Positions 25,600-36,800 of a stretch of DNA of 64,000 nucleotides are shown in pieces. The notes beneath the pieces are model-generated. The model saw only the letters and a list, made by a program, of their open reading frames with translations, had not been told where the DNA came from and made no database searches. Source of the stretch: Piper betle (Eukaryota > Streptophyta > Magnoliopsida > Piperales > Piperaceae); contig JAURVB010001915.1 in NCBI GenBank assembly GCA_033002965.1, positions 1-64,000 of the forward strand, read 5' to 3'. A program made the position numbers and the translations under genes. Position 1 is the stretch's first letter, and each line of letters opens with the position of its first letter.

Positions 25600-26334
25600 A
25601 AACACTAAGGTGCGCCCAAGGTAGAAATATTTTTCTACCCTAAACTTTGATCTGAGCCATTTGATTACAAGGATGACTCAGATCTATTGTTTTTCAAAAA
25701 AAAAACTAAATTTTAATCGGGGGCATCCAATTACAAGAATAACCTAGATCTATTACTTTCAAAAAAAAAAAGTGGTAACGGCCGTCCTTGGATTGTGGGC
25801 GACCTTGTTTGGCAGCCCACTGGGCAAATCTGGCCGCATGGACTATACATGGTTGGGTACTATGGGATTGGGCTACGCGGCCATAGATCTGGTCGTTGTG
25901 GCCAAGCCATCCCTAGACAAAATTTGACCGCGTGAAGGCCAGATCTAACCTATGGTGGTTGGACCTCATTGATGACAGCGAGATCCGATCGGGCAGAAAA
26001 AAAAACCAAATTTTTTGTAGCCGCAGCCCTACTACAAACGCCCCTCATCTGCAGCCCTATTGCAAACGCCCCTCATCCACGCTACCCCTCAACCCCACCA
26101 TCCGTTCACCCGGTGGGGTCAAGCGGCAGAGGAGATGAGGGGTGTCCATAGTGGGGCGGCCAAATGACGCTCCTGGGCAGAAAAATGGGGCTAAGTAATA
26201 TTTTACCCATTTTAAAATTGCAACGAGTAGATATATTGTTTGAACTTTTGATTTGCACGTCAAATTCAAACGACACAAATTTCGGGAAGGAGATAAAATT
26301 CAAATCACATGATGGGTTGCTGGGCACGGGCGGC
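25600..26334. repeat. Upstream region with two small tandem duplications
   Basis: A 28-bp unit beginning GCAGCCCTAC is present twice in direct contact (26023-26050 and 26051-26078) with three differences. Further left, a segment of about 70 bp holding an ATTACAAG block, then an AGATCTATT block and a poly-A run, occurs twice (about 25663-25710 and 25722-25771). The overlapping short frames on both strands around 25930-26520 are composition effects. The region lies 0.2-1 kb upstream of the gene and may include part of its promoter. Confidence 0.6.
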
Positions 26335-26563
26335 GGATCCGACCCGACAGCGTGTTGGGATTTACTTTTTAACCGTGACCAACAACCAGTTTTTAAAGGA
26401 GGCACCTTTGGAGTCCAGCAAGGCAAAACTCGAAGAAAACGTTCAAAGGGGAGAAGCAACGGCGCAAGGAGGCGAAGCGAGGAGAGGTCATCCGATCATC
26501 GAAGGCAAGGAGAGAGACATTAAGTGAGAGAGGAAGAGATAGTAAGAGCAAGAGAGGGAGGAG
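26335..26563 (+). promoter_or_regulatory. Proximal promoter / 5' leader of MOR1
   Basis: The 75 bases before the ATG are strongly GA-rich (GAGAGAGAC, GAGAGAGGAAGAG, GAGAGGGAGGAG), typical of plant 5' leaders. No convincing TATA box lies at a sensible distance. An AACGG core at 26458-26462 fits the core of the M-phase-specific MSA element known from plant mitotic genes, but five bases occur often by chance. The transcription start cannot be placed. Confidence 0.4.
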
Positions 26564-27875
26564 ATGTCGGAAGAGGAAAGACTTTTGAAGGAGGCTAAGA
26601 AACTTCCATGGGAAGAACGTCTTTTCCACAAGAATTGGAAGGTCAGGAACGAAGCCAACGTCGACCTTGCTTCCCTTTTGGATTCTATTTCTGATCCCAA
26701 AGATTCTCGCCTTAGAGATTTTGGTAAACTCCACTTTTTTTGTTTTTAAATGTTTATTTGTTGTCTAGGGCATTGATGAAATGTGACTTGTTTTCCCCCT
26801 TCGTTCACACATTGATTATCCTTCTGATGACAAGTCCTGCAAATGTCTGTGTTTTTATGTTTTTGGATACCTACTAAACTTGTTTATGATGGGGTTCGGC
26901 TTAGATCCGATCAACCTTAATCTTTTTTCTTCTACACACAGGTTCTTTTTCAAAAAGACTGTGGCGGATTCCAATGCTCCAGTACAAGAGAAGGCTCTTG
27001 ATGCCTTAATTGCTTTCCTGCGTGCTGCCGATGCGGATGCTGGGAGGTATATTATCTCCATACTCTTCATTCCACACACTATTGTCGCACACGTTTACCG
27101 CGTCATGCCTTCCTCTTCGATTCTTAGTTTTAAATATGTAGTAGGTATGGGAAAGAGGTTTGTGACGCTATTGTGGCCAAATGCTTGACGGGTCGGCCCA
27201 AAACAGTTGAGAAGGCTCAAGCCTCGTTGCTTCTGTGGGTTGAATTGGAGGCCACTGAACAGTTTTTGGTATGCTGTTTGCTTTTATTCTGCTCTTTCTG
27301 TTCTTTCTACCATTATGATTGTGGATGAAACTGTACAATTTTGGCTTGAATCCCGGATTATGGGTGCCGTATTTGGTAGGATTCAATGGAGAAAGCCATT
27401 AAGAACAAGGTTGCTAAAGCTGTTGTTCCTGCTATTGATGTCATGTTTCAAGCCCTTAGGTTTGGTTTTACTGTCTCTAATTCATAGGATTTCTTGCCTT
27501 CTGCTAATATGTAGTTTGATAACATATCTTAGAAGTGTTTTATGGACAGTGAATTTGGGGCCAAGGTTGTTCCCCCAAGAGGATCTTAAAAATGCTACCT
27601 GAACTATTTGATCATCAAGATCAGAATGTTCGTGCTTCGTCAAAGGGGCTTACTTTGGAGCTTTGTCGCTGGATTGGAAAAGATGTTGTTAAAAGCATTT
27701 TGTTTGAGAAGATGCGAGATACTATGGTATTATTGATAAAGGAGATTAATTACTGAATATAAATGTGGCTCTTATATAATTCTATCTCTTGGATTCTTTG
27801 TGATAATCAGAAAAAAGAACTTGAGGCCGAATTTGCTAATGTCACTGGAACTGCTAAGCCAACACGTAACATTCG
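26564..27875 (+). CDS. MOR1: MOR1 exons 1-6: TOG1 domain
   Basis: Exons are 26564-26723, 26942-27046, 27145-27268, 27380-27459, 27550-27726 and 27811-27875. They encode the first TOG domain, including HKNWKVRNEANVDLA (T1 loop Trp, about W25), NAPVQEKALDALIAFLRAAD, and RILKMLPELFDHQDQNVRAS. Two losses are visible. The T run at 26946-26950 needs one more T for GSFFKKTVADSN to join exon 1 in frame, and the C run at 27572-27576 needs one more C to read VVPPKRILKML. Splice sites are all GT-AG. Temperature-sensitive Arabidopsis mor1 alleles fall in this domain (family knowledge). Confidence 0.93.
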
Positions 27876-30800
27876 GTACTTCTCTACTTATTCTTTCACT
27901 CTGAATTTGACTTTTGTTTTTTTGTCCAAGTATTAACTCTCAGATAATGCTTAGTCTACTTAGTTGGAGAGGCTTGTTCTTAAAGAGATTAAGAAATTCT
28001 ATCTGCTGGAACATTTAAATTATGAAAATTTACCAATTATACTCTATTTATCTATTGTAATCAGTGTCATTTATTATTTTATTTAGGAGAGGAAGAAAGA
28101 ATGACACTCACTGCTGGTGAGAGTTAGGATTGGAGATAGAGAGGACTGATAATGGTCTAAAAGAAAGTAGTGTGCGAGAGCTTGCTTAACTATAAAAGAG
28201 GTAGATTACTCTTATAAAATTACCAGAATTGTGGAAATCTTTGGAAGAGAAGGTTAGGAAAATTTTAGGCTAGAAAGAATCCTATGGATGAGCAGATAGA
28301 TTGAGTATGATCTGGGCAATGATTAGATGGGAGTGAAACTGGTGGCGAGGGATATATGGTGAGCTTGACATGACATTTGTTGCAAAGAGTCAGTGGTTAA
28401 GTGCTGACAACAGTTAATTCCCAAAAAGAATTCTAGACATTTGTTTGCTGTATGTTTCCCATAAAAAAATTGTTCTTGTGGAGGCAAGAAAATATTTATT
28501 TTATTTTTCCATTTATATTTATCAAACAAAATGGGTAACTTAGGGATGCCTTTGACTAGTGTCTTAAATATTTCTTTACTAATATAGGATTTATGTGAAA
28601 TCCCTCACAATCTTATCTTTTATCAATTTTGTACAAGATCTGAACAAGATAAAGAGCTTGAGCAAAAAATTTCTGAAGTTGCAGCTTCTGCTCCATCCAC
28701 TGAATCCACAATTGATGGTACATTTTTGCATGTTTATGTAACTTCACATGCTTCTCTTTAATCTCAAAGTGGTTCTCTACCATCAGTTTTTACTTAGGTA
28801 TATGTATATGGGAAGGGGTTTGTTGCAAAGGTTGACTTGTGTCACATGAATCAGATCCTCAGGAAATTGATGAGTATGAGCTTGTGGATCCTGTTGATAT
28901 CTTGAGCCCATTGGATAAATCAGGATTTTGGGATGGAGTGGTGAGTGTTTATAATAAATTGTTGCAATGTGCACGCATACTCTACCAATATTGCATAACT
29001 TAAACTTTCATGGCTGAAAATTTCTTATATTTCTAGTTTAAATTTTTATAGAAAGCCACCAAATGGTCAGACAGAAGGGAAGCTGTGGCTGAACTAACCA
29101 AACTTGCCTCTACGAAAAGAATTTCTCCTGGAGATTTCACTGAAGTTTGCCGGACGCTTAAAAAGGTTTGCATTCAATATGAAAAATTTTTCTGTATTAA
29201 ACCTGGTAAACTGTGTCCTGGTAATGTTTACAATTATCAAGTGACTTGTTGTTGCTTGCTTCATTAGTGTTTGTTTCCCTTTTCATGAATCTTGTTGTAA
29301 GTGCATTTAGATATTTTGGAAAAGTCTGTAAAGAAAATTTCAATTTCCATTGGAAATAGTTGAGTGTTTTGCTAAAATGGAAATAAGAGCACTAAGTTTA
29401 TTATGGAAAATGGTATGGCTGCCAGTGGCAGGCTTTTAGAAGTGGTAATTAAGGTAAGATTTTCCTTTTCATCTGTTGATTTCTTTCTTTATGGAAGCCC
29501 TGCAATTGTTTGCTGTGAACCAAATGACTGTACCATTGATTGGTGGATGAAGAACAATTTAAAGGAGAGAGTGATTGGTGGATTTACATGTGAAAATAGA
29601 AGAAATATATGGGGGAAGTCTGTTAGACAGAATTGATGCGAAGAATAATAAGACAATAATCAGAAGAGGATGGGGAGAAAGTCTATTCACAGTTGTATGC
29701 TGGTTTAATGCTCAGATTGTTACAACCAAATTTATGAAGATTATTAATAGGTCCCTAGAACATCTACTTCTGAAAAAAAATGCTGCATGAAATTAGCATA
29801 CTTTTGTTGGTGATTCTTACGTGTTTTTGTGGAAATGATGTTAGCAAGAAAGGGAAGAAGATAAGAAGAGAGAAGTGGATGGCAACAATAGTTGGACTGG
29901 GTAGAAGAAATGTATAGTCACTTATTTCTATTTATCAACAGGAATTTTCCCAAATAATTCGAAGGGGAAAAGGTGTCCATTCATCTCAGCAAAAACAAAA
30001 GGGTAAAAAAAGCTAAAAGATGCCCATTCATGTAATATAAGGACCATGGGGCATTTCTCCAGGTGGTTTTAGTTGGGGCAACCTCAGTTCATTAGCTCCC
30101 ATGGCCAGAGGGAGTCCGTCTAGACTGTCCATGATAGAAAAAGTGCTCATTCGTCTAATTAGAGGAATGCATTCTGCTGGTTTGGGGACTAAGGATTGTC
30201 TGTTTAATTGGTTCAATGGGTGAAAGGTGTTTCTCTTTCAAATTCATAGCTAGAGGAGATTTATTGAGCTCACCAAGTAGTGTACGATTGCAAACTGTTC
30301 TCTTTGGTAATTGTCAATTTTGGTGGTTGTCTTTGTAGTTTTTATCTGCATTACAATAATTTCATTTCTTTCGAAGTGTTTTAATGTGTGAAACTTTAAC
30401 GTTGTAAATTTTAGATGGTCTAATCACTCGTTCCAAAAGCTCAAGCTGTTAGGAAAGAGAACCACTTAATTGTTCCTTTAACACTCCCGCTCACATCCAA
30501 GCAAATCTTCAAGGCTTAGCACATGGACAAACATGAGGGAAAATAGTCTATTGGGCACAATAAAGGGCAAATAAATATTGCTCTGGGCATATATCACCAA
30601 TGGAGTTCGAACCTCTGCATTTTGGCTCTGTTATCATATAAATTTTACATGGTCTACATCTTGTCCCAAAGCTTTAACTATTAGGAAAGTGAACCATTTA
30701 ATATATATTTTAACAAATGTTTATGGATATTATCATATATTGTTTTGTTTGTATCTTTGAGTTCTTTTCTTTGAACTGTTTTAAATGGATGTGAATTGCG

Positions 30801-33800
30801 GATGAAAATTCTTGGTTGCTCTTAAAATGGAGGTTGAGTTGCACACTTGAAAGTGGAGTGTGATAGACTGGGGGTTCTGAGTTGTTATCTTCTGTTTTCT
30901 AATGTGATTTGACAAGATTTGTGTGCCAAAATTCCATAGAAGTGTTCCTTGTCAAGTTTAGAACTCGACTAATGCTGCTTTTAGTCTTAAATTAGAGGGA
31001 AAATGTTCTTTTTTTACCTTGATGTTTATGCGTTCCAAACAGAAGTTGGTAATAATATGACTAATGAGGCTCTATTTTATGTGGCAATTGCTGCCATTGG
31101 CTCCAAACTAATTCAACAAAGGACCGACAACACATAATTCAGTAGCGTAAACAAGGTCCATTTTTTCTTGAGATGGAAATAATTGTACAGAATACTCCAT
31201 AGCTAATGCTATTGTGAATTCCATATGACGTTCAAAAGGAAGTTGGGGCATAGATCCTTATCTAGCATCCTCACGATTACCAACGACAAAGTATTGACGG
31301 CTGGATGCACTTCATGATGCCTACTACCTTCCTTTATCTCAGGATCGGCAATTGCACGAGCATTGGCAGTGTTCTGGATACAATTCAATGCATAAATGAA
31401 ATATTTTATTCCCAAATATCATTGAGATCGCACAAATTAGTCTTCTTCTTCTTTGTCTTCTTTTTCCACCTTGATACCCGAAAATGTTTGGGACATGGAA
31501 TAAACTAGATCCATGTGATTTACATTACCTCTTCTGGAAAAAAAGGCACTGAGTTTAAAGCCTTACCTTAGATAATATAGTATCATTATGATCCCAATAA
31601 CTTTGGTGAGCCAAAACTAATGGCCAATTGTTGGAAAATAGGGTGATGTTTTGGGTGACAGTAGCTGAATATGTCACTACTCCCACACCATTGCAAGATA
31701 GACTTCGGGTTTAGACTTCTTTCTTAAGTATGTGCGATTTATTTGTATATATTTTTTGTGTTGATGATCTGGACATATTTTAGTGTTTTCTGAAACTTAT
31801 ATTCTTGCTTGCAGCTAATTACAGATGTGAACATGAATGTTGCTGTTGAAGCCATTCAGGCAGTGGGAAATTTGGCTAAGGGTCTCAGGAATCATTTCTC
31901 TGGAAGCTCTCGCTTTTTGTTGCCTGTATTGCTTGTAAGTATAAAGTAATTCACTGGTACTTATACTATAACATGTTTTTGGTGTAATTTTAGATGAATT
32001 TGGGAGTTCTTTTATTAGACATTATGTTGTTTTACATTATGCATGTAAAACCATTTTGCACCAAACCTACAATGGAAGTGTTGTATTATCAACCTTTTAT
32101 GTTTACCTTTTACTTGTTTACACACATGCACACACACACACACACACACAAGCCTAGGGTAAGCTGCAAAGCAGACAGCTTACCCATCTCTGCACCAAGT
32201 AATGGATCTCGGGATTCACTTTCTGAATCCCGATCTAAGAAGGCAGCTTATCCATCTTGTCACCAAGTGACGAACTGTGGGATTCATCATGTCTCCTGCA
32301 AGTGATGGACTTTGGATTCACATTCCGAATGTCAAGGTCCATCTCTTGGTTGAGAATGGTTAAGTTGCCTGCTTAGCAGAAGTTCTAAAATAATCTGACA
32401 TAGTGTAATCTTATTTGATGCCCTTATATATATATGTGTGTGTATGTATGTATGTATGCATGCATGCATGCATGCATGCATTTGGATAAAAGCAGATTGA
32501 CTGCTTTGACAGGAAAAGTTGAAAGAGAAAAAGGCTACAATCACCGAGTCTCTTATGCAAACTCTCCAAGCAATGCATAAATCTGGATGTTTGACTCTTG
32601 CAGATGTGATTGAAGGTGTGCTGTTAACTTTTTTCGTTTTTTTTAAATCTTTTTTTCCTTTGAGCTTGTTTACTTTTGAATATTATCATTTCTAAGCTTG
32701 GTGGAATTTGGAGATTAAATAACCATTTTTTGTTTTAATCCTTTTCTTCTGCTCATCATTTGTTTGAAGTGGATGATGTGGAATAGGGAAAATGTTTTTG
32801 TTTGTGCTTCATTTTGTGGCTGTATTTTTTAAAAAATGCATCAAGTTCTCAAAGCAAAATATGATTTGATATTATTTTGCTACTGGTTATGATGTCTTTG
32901 CACACTATCAAATGGCTGTCTTTTAATTTTTCAGATGTTAAAATGGCTGTCAAAAATAAAGTTCCACTTGTGCGCTCCCTTACTTTGGCCTGGATCACTT
33001 TCTGTATTGAGGCTAATAATAAAACTACAGTCCTTAAGTTGCATAAAGACTATGTTCCTATCTGCATGGAGGTTAGTTTATTTTATTGCAGTTTTTTGTT
33101 TCTTAATTCAACAATGCTGGTTTATGTTGATTTTATACCTACACAAATTGTAGTGTCTCAATGATGGCACTCCAGAAGTTAGAGATGCTGCATTTTCCGC
33201 TTTGGCTGCTATTGCACAGGTAATGCTCAATTCCTTGTTGTTGAAGTACTTGTATTTGTGGGGACATTATTGGTCTTGTTCATGCAACCCATGCTAGCTA
33301 TGTTTATAATTGCATAGAAAATGTGGGCTTCTATGGTGCAAAAGTGTCTGTTAATGTTAGGGGCTATATTGGCTTTCATCTTTTTGTAAGAGAGTAATTG
33401 TTTATTGGTTATGTGGGTTTCTTTCTTGGGCATTTTATCTTGCATGGTAATATTTCCGATCTTGCACTCAAAGTCTATTTCTAATAGTATGCCTCATTAT
33501 TAGTCTTCTACTTTTAAGCTTCCTATGAAACTCTTCAATCATATCTTCTAGCTTTTGTCGACTTGCACAATGTGAATTGGAGCAAAGTTTGTAAGCCTTT
33601 TAATGCCCTATCTTTTGACCCAGAGACTATGAAAGGTTAATTTGGCATGCCTCAATTAGCTCTTTCAGAGAATGTTAGCTATTGAAGAAAATATAAAGGT
33701 AAAATAGATCTCTAGTGTCTATTTTTCAATTGCTTCTCTTTGGTCTGTTCCACTCTAGTGCTTTGCTTTGTGTGCTCAGAATAACATTCTATCCTTGAAG

Positions 33801-36800
33801 ACAAAAGTATCTAGCTGTTTTTAGCTTGATCTTTGGTTGGATCATTTACTTTTTCTTCTAAGTTTGACGCCTGAAAATTTTGAAATTTGGAGGCCCCTTT
33901 AGTCACACCCAGTGATGCTTAAATCGACCGATTCCACTCGGAATTGGCCGATTTAAATAGGATCGGCGGCGATCTGATTTAAAAAACCCTTTGAATCGGC
34001 TAGGCTCGAATTGGTCGATTCGGTCGATTCACCTCGAGCCGATTTCGGCTGGCGGCGGGGAGGCGACGACGGGCAACTGGGGTGGGCGGGGCTGGGTGGC
34101 AATGGCGGCGGGGGACGGGGCGGCGAGGGCGACCGGCGAGGGAGGCAATTGGGCGACAGGGGATTGGGCCAAGGTGGCGACGGGGCAGGGGCGAGGGGGG
34201 ACGACGGCGCGACAGGGCTGCGAGGGCGGCTTTGGGGGTGCGGGGCGGGGTGGGAGGCGAGGAGGGGGGGCGACGGGGGCGGGACAGGGGGCGAGGGGGG
34301 GGGCGATAGGGTGGCGAGGGCGGCGACGGGGCGGCGGCGATCGGGGGAGGGTACATGGCGGCGGCGGGGGAGATGGGGGATGAAATATCAGTGGCATTTT
34401 TGTAATTAAAAGTTGACTCAACTCCGACTCGAGTAAAAATAATAACTAACTCTAAATAATTTTTAAAAAATCCAAAAAATATAAAATATCATAAAATATA
34501 ATATACATTATAACATGAAAATTACATCAGAATGATATATTCTATACTAATAACCCACTAATTTTGACTAAGTTGAAATTTTTGTATCGGACCGATTCAG
34601 GCCGATTCAACTGGACCGATTCCTGTCCAATTTATACCGATTCTGATTCCGATTCTGACTCCCTCGAATACCGATTCCGATTTTTCCAACCATGGTCACA
34701 CCCATTTAGATTTTGTAATCAATGATTGTTTGGCTTTTTCAATAGATACTCTCTTTGTTTAAGTTGCTTTGATTTGTCCAAGGCTCGCCAATTTGGCGAG
34801 ATCTTGGACTTGGGAGGTACCCGATATGAAATGACCACTTGAGTTAAAAATTCCCCATCTTGCTCGAATTTTGGTTGCTTCTCATGGTCCTCTGGTAAAA
34901 GACCGAAATCTGAGGTTCTCCCTTGGTTTGCCTCGCTTCGACACCACCTCACCGCCTGCCCACTGCTTTAAGAGAGGGGAGGGAGGGGAATTGGTGGTGT
35001 TGAAGGGAGGTGGAATGGTCATGGGCATGGGATGAGGGAGGGAAAGACGAAACAGGTGGGGTGTAGGGGAGGAAGTGGCTGGGGGAGAATAAATAAATTT
35101 TTTTCCCAAGCTGCCCTTATGTTAGTTAAAATTATAGTTTGTGGAGAAGCCTTGAGCAGAATGGGAGTGATGGTGAGCAGTATATGACAATGGCAAGCAG
35201 TGCAAGCGGCAATGGCGAGCAGTAGACGACAACCACGACAAGGGCAAGCAATGACATTAGGTGTACTCCATCCTCTCCTTCCTTTGTAACTTCCTCCATA
35301 TCTGGAATTCTCCATCTTTCCTTTTTATAATGAAGCAAAAGAAGTCCTTGAATCGTTCAATTCACTTTGCAGTTCACATTCACGGTTTATATTCTTGAAA
35401 AGGTCTATTTTTTAATGACTTTTGTGTCATGCCAAATTTCTCGGTACGTGAAATTCTTATTTCTTTATTAATCATTTGTAGAAGTAATGTCATTATTAAT
35501 ATTATTTTTTTAACATTATCTTATCCGGATCGAATGATGAATTTTTAATAAAGTGAACTTTTTCATCATATTATATCTATTACAATTATCTAAGTTCACA
35601 ACCAAAAAGGTTTACATCATATCCCAAAGTACATGATCATTTGGTATTACATATCATTGCAAAAAGATAAGCACATCTTTAGACAACATCATCACATTAA
35701 GCTTATATCCATGAGTCATCTACTCTTCTTTTTGGTTACCTGTAGGATGAGGGGAGTGAGTATTTAGAAAATACTTAGTCAGAACACATAACATTCATAA
35801 CAACATATAGAATAACTCTGATCTATCAAGGACACAAAAATGTTTCAAAGAATCATAGATCATGAATCGTTTAATGCTTGAATCAATCATGGAGGTTCTT
35901 CGCCATTATCAGCGTGGTGCACCCATGAGTCCATGTTACACTAAAAATAGAATCAATCTCTTTGCCTGTGGCTTCATATCGGCGGATTGTCAAACCTGTA
36001 AGCCAGCAGATATTTGGCCGATATGGCAAACCATGGATACAATTTAAACCATAAACATGTCTAAGCAATGAGGGCCTGATTAACCACTTGGAATAACATA
36101 TTGGACAGCAATGGAACCTGCAACCAACATGCTGTGACCTAGCCTGCTGCATTACAAGTACATGAATCGGACATGCAGCAAGGCGGCTGAGACTTTAACA
36201 CATGAACAGTGCATCATCACACAAAATTCAGTTTTTTGCATGTCAAAAAGTTTCCAAAGTAGTTAAAGAACATGTGGGATGAGATCAATTAAAATTCAAA
36301 CCATCAATAATACAAAGCACATGAGCTCTAACATGGAGAACATCGAGCAGATGAGGATATAAAATAACAAGTCACAACAACGTTATGAAAGTGACTATTT
36401 GTCATCTAAGCATTGAACCCAGCGTACACAAGACAAGCAGAAAATTTTTTTTGACAGTCAAAGACTCAAAATAAATGCTACAGGAATAGTCCATTTATCT
36501 TATGAAGATGTGGAGGTTGCCATGGTTCAAGTTTGCCGCCAAGCTGTTGCATCTCTGAAGGAGGATCAGTTTGCGATGAAAGCAATAAGGAGATCAATCT
36601 GCACTGCTACGCCATGGAGCCGAAGGAAGGCATGAACAATTCTGAGGGATGGATCAGTTCCAAGTTCGGCAAGCTTGAATATACCTCAGCAGGGACTGAT
36701 TTGGCCAGCTTCTCAGTTCTCCTAACAAATAAGATCGTGTGAATTTATTATGGGCAGCAAGGGATATAATGTAAAGGAATGGATTAGAATAGAAACAGTC

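Noticed and set aside
30602..30636. Possible tRNA gene or tRNA-derived SINE, from the B-box-like GGTTCGAACTCC
   Set aside because: No A box or cloverleaf could be built. The sequence lies beside the primer site of a TRIM whose two LTRs and target duplication explain it better.
34000..34421. Several long overlapping Gly/Arg- or Pro-rich open frames on both strands (up to 132 codons)
   Set aside because: They arise from the G-rich core of an intronic insertion, where stop codons are rare in every phase. No domain and no splice support is visible.
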